NCBI GenBank assembly: GCA_951804985.1
Contig: OX638131.1
Coordinates: 42,941,121-43,005,120 of the forward strand
DNA from: Dryomyza anilis
Lineage: Eukaryota; Arthropoda; Insecta; Diptera; Dryomyzidae
Length of the DNA: 64,000 nt
Reading direction: 5' to 3'
The notes under the pieces are model-generated. The model searched no databases and was not told where the DNA came from. It was given only the letters and a program-made list of their open reading frames with translations. Shown in pieces: positions 21,558 to 34,959 of the stretch. Position 1 is the stretch's first letter. Each line of letters begins with the position of its first letter. Made by a program: the position numbers and the translations under genes.

Positions 21558-21608
21558 TTGTTCTCATAAAAAACTTAAACCCAATTTTTTAAAAGTTCTC
21601 CTAATGCT

Positions 21609-21916
21609 AATAATAATAGTTTGGCACTACAGTCCTATAAGAACTTAGGCCGAGCTCTCTCACCATTTTTAGCTATGCGTGTTATATTTTTACTCAATGT
21701 GGTGGACCCTACAGTTTATTGCCGTATCCGAACGGCGGGTGAGAGCTTTTCATAGGCAATGATTTTACTCTCGTAGGTTTGCCATTTACTGCCGAGAGGT
21801 AGCGCGGTATAGAAAAATGTTTCTATGAAAAGATGTTGTTAGCCCCAGTCCAGGCTTGAACCGGGGACATTTCGGCTCGCAGTCCAACGCACTAACCACT
21901 GAGCTACCGCGGCTAC
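21609..21916 (-). mobile_element. tRNA-derived SINE, full-length, minus strand
   Basis: The complement of this stretch carries the tRNA-like head 'GGTAGCTCAGTGGTTAGTGC', 'GGTTCAAGCCTGGACTGGGG', the common body and a (TTA)n tail at 21609. It is close to the copy at 10392. No clean target duplication was found. Confidence 0.9.
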
Positions 21917-21959
21917 AATGATTACTTACTTCCTAATGATTACTTATTTTATATTGACA

Positions 21960-22140
21960 TACACCCAGAAAAATATACTATTAAAATTGGTCAATCGGAC
22001 AAAATTGATTCAATTTTAATTGATTTAATAGTATTTTGTAGTATTTAATGGGGTTTATCTATTAAAAAAATAATTTATCCTATTGACTAATTTTAATAGC
22101 AAAAAATTAATGATTTAATAGTAAATTTTTTTTGAGTGTA
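21960..22140. mobile_element. 181-bp MITE (TACACCCAG/GAGTGTA ends)
   Basis: Inverted ends TACACCCAGAAAAAT and ATTTTTTTTGAGTGTA, with 'TACTATTAAAATTGGTCAAT' on one side and its inverted relative on the other. Same family as 61112-61339. Non-coding. Confidence 0.75.
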
Positions 22141-22245
22141 CTTAGAAGGGGCATCGACTTCTGAGTTAAAAAGGCTTTCAGCTAGTAATTGTAAATGAGA
22201 TTTGTGCAATGACATAATATAAAATGGTAAAAAACTGTAAAGGTA

Positions 22246-22566
22246 CACACAGAAAAATCATCTTTTCGATTGAGTTTGGAAGAACGAATAAGTTAGTTGT
22301 ACCCACTAACTTCATTAGGTTAAATCGGGTTGTCTACAAATTTGTTGGCGAGACTAAAATATTAGATTGGCGGTTGAAATATTAGCCTATACACACTCCC
22401 ACGGGCTCTAAATCTGTACTAAATTGTTCTAAAACAGTTCGAACTTGGTTGTAGTCCAAACTACAATTCTTTTAATTTTGACAATAAAAACAGATGGTGG
22501 AGCGAACCGAATAAGCTGGTTGGGCATAGAGCTGGTTGGCGCAACAAATCTCTATTCTGTGTGTAG
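22246..22566. mobile_element. Possible MITE with CACACAGAA ends
   Basis: 'CACACAGAAAAATC' on the left and 'ATTCTGTGTGT' on the right are inverted. The interior shows no ORF and little internal symmetry, so this is a weaker call than the neighbouring MITEs. Confidence 0.4.
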
Positions 22567-23039
22567 CGATAACGGAATCCTTTCTTAATTTTTAACACTG
22601 ATTCAAGGAATAAGTATTTTAAATAAATTATCAAAAGGAAATTTACACGGTATATCATTGAATATGTATTTAGGGTATGATCAAGTTTGTCTAAACTTTG
22701 TCTAAACGAAACTAAATTTTTCGGTATTTCTGTGTTACTATTGAATTTAGCAAATTTTCGATCATTCTAAATCTGATGGTAGAAAACAGACTATGATTTT
22801 CTATTAATTACCGATTTCATAGAATTGCGGTCAAATAATTTAGTTTAGTCTATGAAAAACTCACACACACTCTTTATACAGAAATTAAATGAACATTTAC
22901 TATGTATTTAATTGAAGAATAAATTAATTTTTTATACATTTATTACGTAATTTTTTTTATTATTTTTATACAATTTTTCCTTACAATACAAAGCACTTAA
23001 GTATTTAGTTTGATGTAAAACAAGAAAAATACAATTTGT

Positions 23040-23790
23040 ATTTATTTCATCCAATGTGCGCGACTCTCCTGCAAACGTGGCAAATTAAAATTCAGATTAG
23101 ATTTTAAATTACATTTCGCCTTGCCTGTGTCTGGCTGAATCTATCGACGTAGTACCCATCACCCACCTAAGTAAAACCGCTAAAATCAAATCAAATCCGC
23201 AATTCATCAGTTCGTTACCCGCGTCCAAGGCATCTAAGGCGCCTTCCAACGGTATCGGTCTTGATTTGTTTCTAATTGTTGCTGTTGTTGTTGTTGTGTT
23301 TGTGGCCTTCTATTTGCATTGGTTTTGGGCTTATTTGCTGCTCTGGTTGTGTTAATGGCGTAAAGAACAGCGGAAACGCGAATAAGAAAACCAAGGGCGC
23401 CAAAGCAGTTAAGCACAAAAACTTCGCTCAACGTGATTTCGACGATGTTCTTCTGTGGCTTTTGGCAATAAGAAAGAGGGTCTGGATTGGGAAGGAGAAT
23501 TGCTTGGCTGAATGGTTGCTTTTGGCCACGTTTATTGACTGGTAGCAAAAAGAAACAGATTATAGACATTAGCAAATTGGCAACTGCTGGAGGGCGCCTA
23601 TTGCAGTGTCTAAAACAACAACAGCAATAAAATGGCGAGAACAACATCAAAAGCAATTTGCTGCGATAATCTAAACAACTTCCGCTGATTTGTTTGTGAT
23701 GTTGTTGAAAAAGACGCGCACGTAGACGGAACCAATACAGTAGAATATATCGAATCATTTGTGCACCTAAATAAATGAATAAAAAATCTG
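23040..23790. other. Non-repetitive GC-richer island without proven gene
   Basis: Contains TTG- and CAA-trinucleotide tracts near 23275-23300 and 23610. A minus-strand open frame (23234-23758) of 174 codons covers it, but its Q-rich end comes from the trinucleotide tract and it has no recognisable domain. It may be host regulatory or intronic DNA. Confidence 0.35.
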
Positions 23791-23866
23791 TGTAATGTTT
23801 TATTTTTTTATTTCACTGTAATTAGTTGAACAAAATTATAGTCAATAAACCAAAGATTAATTTGAC

Positions 23867-24170
23867 TACATAGAAAAAAATATTTGACGTAAATATAGCA
23901 ACCGATATTAATTACATTCATTAATCAATCCAGCAATAAAATTCACTAATTTAATGAAAACATTTGCTATTCTTCGTTATATAAGCAATTACGTTTGCTA
24001 ATATGTTTATTTGTACGTCAATACAGCAAATAATTTAGTCAGCGCAGTTTTAGCAAATATAATAAGAATAGCAAATGGTTTCATTAAATTAGTGAATTTC
24101 ATTGGTGGATTGATTAATGAGTGCAATTAATATCGGTTGCTATATTTACGTCAATTATTTTTTCTGTGTA
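23867..24170. mobile_element. 304-bp MITE with about 108-bp inverted repeats
   Basis: Arms begin 'TACATAGAAAAAAATATTTG' and 'TACACAGAAAAAATAATTGA' (complement) and match through 'ATAGCAACCGATATTAATT', 'TTCACTAATTTAATGAAA' and 'ATTTGCTATTCTT'. A damaged relative of one end lies near 44340-44400. Confidence 0.85.
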
Positions 24171-24179
24171 TTAGACATG

Positions 24180-25260
24180 TATTGAAACCGTAACCGAAAC
24201 TTTGACCGCTTTCCGTTTAAATCCGTTTCATATTTAAAACCTTTACTGATATAGTTATCAGAAATAAACCAGTTTCGTTTTTATAGCGATTTTGTACAAA
24301 TTATGAAAACAATCAGAAAACATTTATTTTATTCTATAACTGGCTGGACCCGTCGACAGCATCGCCCTTGCTAAGTTTTTGTAATTGCAAAGCTATATTG
24401 TTTTTAAATATTGGCCTTTTTAGTGCATGTCAAGGTCGCTGTTTTTCCCACCCACATTGAACATAGTACCACGCCCCATTCTCCAAATCCGCGCACATTC
24501 TACGTGAACATTACAATTTTTAAAATGATTTTGTTTCAATTTTTACAATTTCAAAAAATACTGTATTATTGCGCCCCTACGTCGGGAGATGAACACCCTC
24601 GAAATTAGGGTTTGGGCTGTGCCTTTTCTTGGGAAATATTTTATTTTGGAAAATATTATAAGTAAGCCATAAAAATCTTAATTAGTTTTCATTAAATTGG
24701 TATACAAATTTTAAGCCAATATTTTGTGTTCATATTTAAAAAAAAATATCATTTAATTTATATGTGTTTATTGCAGTGTTAAACAATCGATAAGACGGAA
24801 AATTATCGATATATCGAAAATCCGATTACATATAATTTTTTTTTCGCAAACAGTTCAACAAGCTTACTCAAAATTTTTTTTTGGAATATTATAAATTTCG
24901 ACTCTTTCTCCTCCTTGTATAAGTTTCAACAACACTTGTTCAAATTTAAAAAAATTGTGCACACCATATTTTTTAGTCCTAATTTTTAGTCCTTATTTTT
25001 TAGTCCTAGGGGGTTAGACATGGGTGTTAACAAATAAGTGGCACCCAAATACTGAACCTCTAAAAGACATGTTTAAATGTCATTTAAATCTAAGGTTCCA
25101 AAAATGGAAAATTTTTGTTGTAACCAAGGATTGAAACCGAAACCGATATCCGTTTAAAACCGATTAATTTTGAAATCCGAAACCGTAACCGAAACCGTTA
25201 TAGGAAAATCAGAAATAAATCGACATCCAAAACCGATATAAACGGTTTCGGTTTTATACC
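24180..25260. other. AT-rich stretch with ACCGAAACCG words and a repeat shared with 61690
   Basis: 24640-24905 matches 61690-61945 in the same orientation ('GGAAAATTATCGATATATCG', 'CGATTACATATAATTTTTTT'). Stretches near 24186-24270 and 25130-25260 are rich in AAACCG/CGGTTT words like those at 59418-60440. No gene seen. Confidence 0.55.
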
Positions 25261-25540
25261 GGTTTTAAAATGGTATTTAAAAAGTATAAAATAGACATAA
25301 ACTAATTATTTTATTTTATATAGAAACTTTAAAGTACAATACATTTTTAAATGTATTTAAATAAAATCTGGGATTCCCAAAATAAAAACTTCATGTTGTA
25401 CAAAAATATTCACATGTTGTTTTTTGAGATAAAATATTTCCCAGAAATTTGTCTGATATTTGTTATTCTTCATTCATTTGTGTAGCGGTAAATCGAATTG
25501 AACACAGGCAACTCCAAACACAAAATCGACGAAGATATTT

Positions 25541-25995
25541 GTTTTTATACCGTACACAAAGAGTGAAAGGGTATATTTAGTTTGGGACGCCGTTTGTGGC
25601 ACCCAGGGGGAAGCATATCCGGTATGGAAAGGTATATATGTATTCTTGATCAGCATGACCTCATGACTCGGTTTAGCGATGTCCGTCTGTCCGTATGTTT
25701 GTTGAAATCACGATTTCAGAAAAACTTAAAGAGCTAGATCAGTGAAGCTCCTAATTTAGATTACTTATATCTACGCTGTCTGAACAATGAAATTCGCATG
25801 ATCGGTCCGTTGTGTAATGAGAACCAATCACATATATTAAAAATTTAAAATAAAGCATACATCTACATATTAATTTTATTACGGTGAACTTTTTTGGTCA
25901 AATATATATTGCATTTATGCTCAAATAGTATATTAAAATAATGTTTTCCCGCGAACCGAGTGGTGGTTCCCCAAAAAACTAAATCGAAAATCTTC
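25541..25995 (-). mobile_element. DINE-like subfamily 2, diverged partial copy
   Basis: The complement ends with 'GGTATAAAAA'-like sequence. The stretch retains 'AAAGAGTGAAAGGGTATATT', 'ATTCTTGATCAGCATGACCT' and 'GTCCGTCTGTCCGTATG'. It is older than the other copies and lacks the 5' start. Confidence 0.75.
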
Positions 25996-26140
25996 GCTAC
26001 GCTAGTGTCGTTCGTCCTCCGACTATGCCTGTGTTTGTTATTGTTTTCTCCCATCAAATGTTTAGCGGTATACAACTACAAATCGTATATAACTACAAAA
26101 AATGACACGTAACTCCAAAGAAGAAAAAACAAAGATATTG

Positions 26141-26186
26141 GCCTAAGTTCTAATAGAACTGTAGCGCCAAACTATTATATTATTAT
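26141..26186 (+). mobile_element. SINE 3' tail fragment
   Basis: 'AGTTCTAATAGAACTGTAGC' plus 'GCCAAACTATTATATTATTA' matches the last 45 bp of the SINE at 10392. The 5' part is missing. Confidence 0.7.
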
Positions 26187-26639
26187 AATAAATAAAAGTT
26201 TAAGTTTATAATAAGGTACATAAATTATTAGCACAAAATTTACTTTTTTCATTCAAATAAAATGTAAACATTAATATGTTTTCATGTAAATAAAATATTT
26301 TTCAAATTCAAACATATATATGTTCGCAAGAAAGTCTTAAATTATTCATTCCAACAATAAATATGTTTGAATGAAAACCAAAATATGTTTGGCTGTCATT
26401 ATAATAATGTTTTGCAATGCAATAATACTTTTGCCTAGAAAGCTGCAAAGATATTTGTTATGCCTGCATAATTATGTTTGGTAGAGCCTTTTTTTTGCAG
26501 CGTGCATATATTGACTATATTAAGTTAGCACACAAAAATATTCATCAAATCCTACAAAAATTTTAAATATGTAAAAAAAAACAAAAGGCTAAATCATTTA
26601 AATAACACCTAAAAGTTTTATTTTATTTTATATTAGAGG

Positions 26640-27240
26640 ATTTGCACATGGCATATATACCACAGGTTCTGTCGCTAATTAGGATTTATTTAAATCCCCA
26701 TCAGCTATGGCACATATCTACAATGAAACTTAGGGTCTGTATGCTGTCTTTGAAAAAACTGAACCATCTAAAAATATATTTGTACGTGTTCAAGGACGAA
26801 AAGTAGAAAGGACTACAGCGGAGGTGGCAAAAGCAGCTGCATGAACAAAAAGTACCTACATAAATATATTAGGCGGCGTACCTCAGCATGTAGATTGACG
26901 ATTAACTAAATCTGTGTCGCAACTCAGCGCCAGCGAAAACGAACCGGCAGCAGCGCCTAAAAGTATGCCACGCAAAGACAGACACAAAGACAAACCCAAA
27001 GACAATATGCTTAGTTTGCTGTTATTTAGTTTGTTTGGTTGTTGCTGCTGCTTTTGCATTTTTCCCTGAATCTAATGAGGTGCTTCCTACTGCTTGTTTG
27101 TCTTTTTTTAGTATTGATTTTTTACCTTTTTTTGCAAACTTCCGACAAGTGAAACAAATTCTAAACAAAAGAAAACCGTAAACACCGTAAGTTGCAATAG
27201 CGTTGAAAATGTAACTAAATTTTAGCCGATGCAAATAACA
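26640..27240. other. Non-repetitive GC-richer island without proven gene
   Basis: Includes a GCTGCTGC stretch and an AAGACA/AAAGACAAA-rich stretch near 26965-27005. No motif-bearing ORF found. Confidence 0.3.
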
Positions 27241-28679
27241 ATTTAGGATAAAATAAAAATACTGGAAGAAAATAACTATAGTTGGTCGAAGACGATCTTT
27301 AAAATTCCATTAACAGCTGCAGACAAATTTTAAAAGTTCATATAGGCTGTTCTTCAATAAATATATTACAAATCGGCATAAATTATAAATCAAATCACAA
27401 ATATATGAATTGAAACTATTTACTACTACTTTGAATTAGGTATACTTTGAAATAGCTATAACTCGATCCCTTCTGAGCCAAGAATACTAGAAAACAAAAA
27501 CCCATACATTATAAAAAAAAATTAAGGCAAAAAACTCGTATTTTAAGTCATTTTAAATAGTTCAACTTTTAGAAATGTTAATATGGCATATTTTATAAAA
27601 TATAACAGATGGAACGAGTTTGTAATTTTGATTATTAATTTGGACTATGCTCTTTATAATCATAAATTATGTTCTTTTTTATTATACGATTCTAAATATT
27701 AAAAATAATTAATACTTGCAAACAGAAAACTGATTTTTTGCAGTATATATCTCTACCGAATTATTCGATAAAGTAGTTGGAACTACCTCCTAATTCGATT
27801 GTGGCAACCTCATAGTCTGTAAGCACGATGTTGTGGAAACCTCTAAATCGGTGGCAACTTCTAATCTGCGATCATGTGTTTGTGTGAAACCCCAATCGGT
27901 GATCATAAGTACCGAAGTGCTGATAGACATGCTGTTACCGTTTGTTATTTATTTTGTTGATACAACAAAGTACTCAATTGCCGTAACAAAAGCACTAATG
28001 TCAATTTTGGCAGAATGAAAAATGCAATCATGAGGTTACGGCAACATAATCTAGTTGCGCGGACTAACATATAGTAAAATGAGGTATGTACGTTCATTTT
28101 ATTGACATCAGGTTACAACAAATATATGTCGGTTGCAACAATGAAAAAACAATTGAAAAAATTTTCGGAATTATTATTATTTCATTCACATTTTGTATAA
28201 ACTCACTTCAAAAATTGCACTTTTAGTTTTCTCATATTTGTAATTGTATATCATATAAAAATGGCGATATTTTACATTATCATTAGAAAAGAAATTCATC
28301 CCGATATTGGCACCGGATTGTAAGTAATCGCATGTCAAAAATTTCCAGTTTTATTTATTACAAAGATTGCAAGCGAAATTCTTCATTTATACTTACTTAT
28401 TTAAGATCACAATCATGGTGTCAATATATAAAAAACACCCGATATCGGCATCGGATTTTGAGAAATCACATATCAAATATTTGTATAATATAGTCGAAAC
28501 TAAGGATCAAAATGTATACCCTCTTTTATTTTTTACAAATGCTCTTGAAACAAACATTTTTGAGCATGAAATAATTTAAATATAAAAGATTTTATAGTAA
28601 GTATAATTCAAACAGTTCTGAAAAATAATAAAATCAGAAACTATGGGTGTAGCATATAAAACATGATGACAAAAGATAG
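27241..28679. other. AT-rich stretch, nothing firm
   Basis: Near 27795-28045, 'GTGGCAACCTCAT' and 'ATGAGGTTACGGCAAC' are inverted, so a small old MITE is possible. No gene. Confidence 0.35.
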
Positions 28680-29010
28680 AAAACTTTTTGGTACAAAACA
28701 AATAAAACTTGCTTTGCTGTACTCTGCGTCAAAGCACGTTACCTGTCGACGAAAAGGAAGGAAATAAATGTTGTGGATTTTTTTATATTTTTTGTTTTTT
28801 TTTGCTGAATGCGAGGTGGAACTTGTTGTACATCATTAAGGGAAAATGTAATTTTCGTAGGCGGCAAATTACAGCACAACTGTAGTAATTTGGGCCTTTT
28901 TACGACATTTACTTTAGCCAGCTTGCAGACTTTTCATGTCCATGTTCATGGCATAAAGCAATGGCTAACGATGGCCTATTCGCTAGGGTAGCTGACCGAA
29001 AAGGCAGATA
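28680..29010. other. Short GC-richer island without proven gene
   Basis: Non-repetitive, no recognised motif or long ORF. Similar in character to the other islands. Confidence 0.3.
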
Positions 29011-31445
29011 CGTTAATTCAAAGGTGTGTTTAAAATTAGCTTTTAAAACATACTTTTAACAGACAGAAATGTATTATGTTACATAAAAAAAAATTGTAAA
29101 TAAAAAAATGCAATTGAAGTATAAGGGGCGACTTTACAGTGGAATTTGAACTCGATTTGTGGGTTAAACGTAGTTTAATCTCAGAATTCAGTTTTACAGT
29201 AACTTTATTTCGAAGTTTAAAATCAGTTTAAAATGGGTTGGTCTTTAAAAATCTGAATGTTTTTGACAGATAATTTTCTCAAAGATATTCGGGATCCTTG
29301 TTTCCTAATTAGTAAGTTTTATATTAAAATTTAAACAAAAATAACAATTCATTCAACTGATTAAACTGCCTTTAGTGTTTAAAATTATTTCAAAGATAAA
29401 CGTCGTTTAAATTTAATCGACATTGTTTTAAATAAATTAGAATTAATCGAAGATAAAACTTGGTTTAATCTAGTACTGTAAATCCGGGACTTAAGGTGTC
29501 TTCAGATTCAAGATTCATGATTAAATACTTAAATTTCAGTATTTTAATTGAACCTAATATCAAATTAAATTTTTTATAATTTATATATTTTATATTATTA
29601 TAATAATAATATAAATAATAATAATAACTGTTCACCGTAATTATATAGTACGACACAAATGTAGAACCACGTAAAGATATTTTATCTAACAAACTGTCCT
29701 ATCACGGCATGATCTAAAAGAAGAAATTATCCTAATTCTAAAATTGTCAGTTCTTAGATCTCGCTTTTATTTGTTAATTTTTTTTTTTTTTTGCAATAAC
29801 TTTGGATTTTTTTGTTTTTGTGTTTGCTCCTTTTTCCACATCATCGTTTTATTAACTATGCCCTACAGTGATGCCAACTCATGTTTTCTTTCTCCCGATA
29901 TTCTTACCAAAATTCCCCAATTGTTTATAAAATTCCCCGTACAAATGTAATTTAAATACACTGAGAATAAATAGTGTTTTTACTATATTTTAATAAAAAA
30001 CGTAAAAACCCATAGAACAAATATAACAATGTTCTCTGGATTGTGTTATCATTTAATATGTTTTTTTTAATTTTTTTTAATTATAGGTAATAACATTATT
30101 AGTTATCGAATTAATAATGTTATTACCTAGTGGTGCTATATTTATAAATTAAGGTTCAGTTTTCAGTGAATGTTTAAACGTAGCTTAAATAAAATTTTCA
30201 AAATTCTATAGTTCCAAATCAAAATGTTCGACTTTCTTTAAACTTTACAGACAGATAGATATAGAATTAGTACTCAGTTAATATGAAATTTTAAATATAT
30301 GTGAAATAATGACTATAATGTGACCGAAAAAATGGATCATAAACTTGCTTTAAAATAGTACTTAAAATGGGCAATTAATGCAGATAAAAATAATTTGAAT
30401 AGAAGCAAACTGTTTCGGAAATTATATATAACCATTTAAAGACCTGTATAAACAAATATGCAATTGTAAATATATATTTTTTTAGATTTTTATTTCATTT
30501 TGATCATTTTTTACTACATTTTTGTCATTGATATTTTTAGTTTCGAAATTTTAAATTTCCAATACTGAAAACAATATTTTTTCAACTATTAAGGGGCATG
30601 TTAAATTTGCAGGTCTCACATTAAATAAAAACGTATCCTTTTTTTAAAAACATAACATTACATATATTCAAAAAAGGAATTTATCTAGATCTAGAAATCG
30701 TATTTAATAGATTGTGCACGGAAAGAAAAGATTTTTTTGAATATGTTTGAATGTAATTATAACGTAATTCAAAATCACCATATAAATATTGGGATTTATA
30801 TCTACTTACATTATAATTGAATTCTATTATTATTTTGTACAGATTGAAATATTATTATATGATATTTAAACATAAATGGCTTTCATTGCGGATTTACATG
30901 AATTTACTATATTAATGTTTCTGTAGAAATATATATTTTTCATCAGATATTAATATTTGAATGTTTGATATTTCCGCTATTTAACTCAGTCAATGTCAAT
31001 AAAATGTTCTTTGAATTATATGTATTTGCTTATTCGTGATTGTTACAGGGTGACAACGAATTTAAAAATAATAGCATTATTTTGATTATATGTATGTTTG
31101 GCATAGCTCAATTAAATAACAGCGCTGATTACTTTTAGCACTCAGTAACACTCACATTAATACTTTTCATTTAGTTCAAAAGTTCTATTTGGTGGAAGAA
31201 TTTGCCAATTATTGTTAATACCAGATAGTGGCTGTATGTGAAATTTCCAATTCATACGTATAGTACTGAACTCAAAATAGGAACAATAGATGGAAATAAA
31301 ATTATTAGGTATAAATAAAATATGTGTAATAAAAATAAATTAAAAGTTTAAGTTTATAATTATATAATATAGATAAAAAAAAGTAATTTAAAAATAGGGA
31401 AAATCTAATATTGTGTAAAGAAGATATTAGCACTAAATTTACTAT
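29011..31445. other. AT-rich stretch with one perfect hairpin
   Basis: Contains TAA/ATA-rich simple sequence (29580-29630) and a perfect 17-bp stem at 30085-30101/30112-30128 with a 10-nt loop. No gene seen. Confidence 0.45.
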
Positions 31446-31860
31446 TTATACCCTACATCTATGAGGTACAGGGTATATTAACTTTGTGCATATATTGTAA
31501 CGCCCCTTAGTAGGCGTGTCCGGTATGGAAAAGTATATATATTCTTGATCAGCATCACTACCCGAGTCGTCCGTTTAGCCATGTCCGTCTGTCTGTCTGT
31601 CCGTCTTGCTGTCTTTAAATATAGGCGTGGTCCGCCCAATTACATTTTTCAAATTTATTTTTTTTAGTTTTTTATACTTTATATAATTTTTTTAATTAAT
31701 GGGGATATAAGACGTAAATTTCTGATATATGAATAATATTCTGAGGGTTAATATCCCCACCAAAGGTGTAGGGTATTCCATAGTCGGGCCCGACCGACTA
31801 TAAAAATCCGCCCCATGTGACCGAACTTACCCATGTGACCTAACTTTCCCAACTCGTTTT
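31446..31860 (-). mobile_element. DINE-like subfamily 1, internally deleted copy
   Basis: Both ends are present ('TATACCCTACATCTATGAGG' and 'CTTTCCCAACTCGTTT') with the GTCTG tract at 31583-31615. About half of the body between the microsatellite and the 5' palindrome is missing relative to 12893-13748. Confidence 0.85.
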
Positions 31861-32964
31861 ACATTAAAATTAAATGTAAACATAAATATGTTTACATGTA
31901 AATAAAATGTTTTCGCATTCAAACATATATATGTTTCCAATAACGCCGAAAATTATTAGAAGTCAAATTTTGATATCTCACATGATTGGAATATAGAGGT
32001 ATGTTCCAGTTTGCGATGGAATCCGATTTTACCTGCAATTTTCTAAACAAACGCCAAAAGTAAACTATTCCCCGATTACCCACTAACACTAAAATTGGGG
32101 AATTCCCCTTTAGTTAGCATCACTGATGCCCTATAAACACAGTTTCAGTCAAAAATGTAAATGTTTAAAATGCTTGTACATATCACATAAAAATTACTGA
32201 AAAATAGCAATTTTTCTCAAAAAAAAAGGTAAACAACTGAGTATGCATACTTTATATATGAAGTAATAATATTTTCAGATTACAGTCATACGTATTTTTA
32301 TTGAAAATGGATTATATCAAAGAATACCAAATTAGGTTCAGAAAAAAATAGTAATTTCGAAAGTTAGTGAGGTATATGCTCTAGATAACCATACATAATT
32401 ATCTTATTATTAGTTCCTAAATGCCCAAAAAAAATATATAAAAAAGTGTCTAAAAAAATCAAAATATTATTAGTTTAGATCCAATTATGTTATAAACGTA
32501 TTCGAATATTCAATGGTATATTAAAATTTGTCCTGACAATTAAAGGAAAATCTACGTTTAAAGTTTTTTTTTTGTAAAACATTTTCAACAGTACTATATA
32601 TTGCAATTTTATGTAATATGTATTATGTATTTCAGCATTTAAGGAACATGAGTAAAACATATATAACCAATGAAGAGATAACCCATACTTTCTCAATATT
32701 TGATACTTATAGCATTAATGGTTCCCGAAATAAAGTGCCTAAACAAGTGAACAAATCATTAAAAATTCACAAATTTAATAATTTCGTATATCTTAAGTAA
32801 TTTACATATACTATCAGATTTAATAGAATGTGATCTAGCCTTTAACTTTGAGAAACAAAAATTCTATCATATGACGTATTAAAGGTAATCTCAATACCCT
32901 TCAATAGATACCTGAATCGAAGTATTTATAAGTGTTGCATAATTGATTTGAGATGAAAATAAAA
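31861..32964. other. AT-rich stretch, nothing recognised
   Basis: Short ORFs only, with AT-biased codon content and no motif. It separates two DINE copies. Confidence 0.4.
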
Positions 32965-33429
32965 CCAGTTTTTTTGTGAACCACAAGTCTTTTCGCCGGA
33001 AAACATTATTATCATGTATTTGAGCATGATATCAATATATATTTGACCAAAAAAGTTTACCTAAGCATGTATACATAAATTTTTCTCATATAAAATATAT
33101 GTACATTTTATATAAGGTACTTGAACATAAGTGGTCGGATCATAGGTCACAATGGACCGATCTTCGAACATACAGCGTAGGTATATTAGTAATCTAAGTT
33201 ATAAGTTTCATTTATGTAGCTCTTCAATTTTAAAAGTAGTAGGGATTTCAACAGACAGACAGACGGACAGACGGACAGACAGACAGACGGACATCGCTAA
33301 ATCGACTCAGGAGGTCATGCTGATCAAGAATATATATACTTTTCCATACCGGAGATGCTTCCTTCTGGGTGTTACAAACGGCGTACCAAACTTAATATAC
33401 CCTTTCACTCTTAGTGTAGGGTATAAAAA
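32965..33429 (+). mobile_element. DINE-like subfamily 2, 5'-truncated copy
   Basis: Starts in the body at 'GTGAACCACAAGTCTTTTCG', holds the (GACA)n tract at 33250-33295 and the full 3' end 'TAGTGTAGGGTATAAAAA'. It matches 47965-48397 closely. Confidence 0.85.
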
Positions 33430-33547
33430 AGCACAAAAAAAATTGGGGGGCATTTTCAAAAAAAAAATAACCCAAAAAATCATTTTACGTATGTTCGTTA
33501 TAGAAAAAAAACGAATTCATGATATTTATTTGATATTTATATTATAC

Positions 33548-34392
33548 GTAGGGGAGTAAAGTGGGACACGTTTTGATTTCTATTCAAAAAAATACTTTTG
33601 AATATGTTTTTAATTTTTTTAAAGGTTCTATTCCATACACTGATTCATGATCTAAGTTTTTGAATCAACAGAATACCATTTATGTGCCTTTTAATGGACT
33701 TTTCAGCGATTTTTCAAAACTGCTCAATTACGGACCTCTTGAAAAATTCTGGGGTGGGACATTTTTTTTACCAAAATGTCATTTCAACTTTTCTTATTCA
33801 TATTTTTTTATTTTCATAATAAAGTAAAATATATTATGGATAAAAAATGTACAATAAGGTAATAAAAAAATGATTATGCAAGAACAAATAAGAAGAAAAA
33901 GGTTAAAATTCATTTCAAAATCTCAAAAGTTATTTTGAGAAAATGCGAAAAACTTGGTGCATTTTTTTCACAAAATGTTCACTAAAATTAAAACAAACAT
34001 TGCATAAGTTATGTTTCCCACTTTATCACAAAAAATTAATCTTTCTTTACCCCAATATCGTAATTTGAATATAACTTAGCACCTTTTCAGCAATGTTAAA
34101 TTATTGGCAAAACCTGTTTGTATTTCAAGAGATACACAATATCCAATTATTTTAAACTTACCTTCCTAATTAAAAATGACAAAAATGCATATAGCACACA
34201 ACATCACTTCAAAAAAAAAAAAAAACAATCAAAATCAATGAAATAAAAATGTTTAAATTTTATTATAATCATTGATGAAAAAGTGATGCCATATTAAGAA
34301 GCACTATTTCTATTTTTCTAAGTACAAAAATATGTAGAAAAATTGCAATTTCCCACTTTATCACATGTCCCATTTTACTCGAATTTCCCCTA
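33548..34392. mobile_element. Family L DNA element, better-preserved copy
   Basis: Ends 'TAGGGGAGTAAAGTGGGACA' and 'TCCCATTTTACTCGAATTTC' plus 'CCCTA' are inverted relatives, each bordered by TA. About 845 bp, no ORF. The interior matches 10078-11580. Confidence 0.65.
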
Positions 34393-34959
34393 TCTATAAA
34401 TTGAAGATTTCTCATGTTTTAAATATTTTCAATATGTGACCCTCTCAAAGTAACGTAAGATGATTAAGAAATCGTACGTTTGTTAAGTTACTTCAAAAAA
34501 CAAAAAATCCTTCTAATGAATCAAATTAAGATTATTACATTATATACAAACTTTATTTCTGATATTCAATAATTAATTTTAAATTGCATGAATAAATTAA
34601 GAAAATATTGATTTCATTTTTAATAAACATCTTTGCAGAGCTATGTCTACAAATAAACTGAACTCTTAAAAATATTCATCTCTTTTAAAATAGGAAAGTG
34701 AACACTGAGAAAAAAAGTTCACACGTTTGTTTAATTTGGAAAAATGTAATGAATATCGGAATTATTACGAAAGGCTACAATTTTTTCTGTGAAGTAGAGT
34801 CTTCTGTTCTTTAAAAAAGTTTTTATCATTTAAATACAATAAATTTAAGTAGTTTTCCTAGTTTGCCTCGTTTTTTTCCCGGTGTACAAGAATAAATTCG
34901 CATAAAGTATTTTTTATTATTCATTTATATTACATATTTTGGTAAACGATGTTTTAAAA

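Noticed and set aside
23234..23758. 174-codon minus-strand ORF
   Set aside because: No start context, splice or domain evidence; the Q-rich end derives from a TTG/CAA tract.
33152..33559. 135-codon ORF on the plus strand
   Set aside because: It is DINE sequence: the TDRQTDRR stretch is the translated (GACA)n tract, and the same frame appears in the copies at 48133 and 59623.
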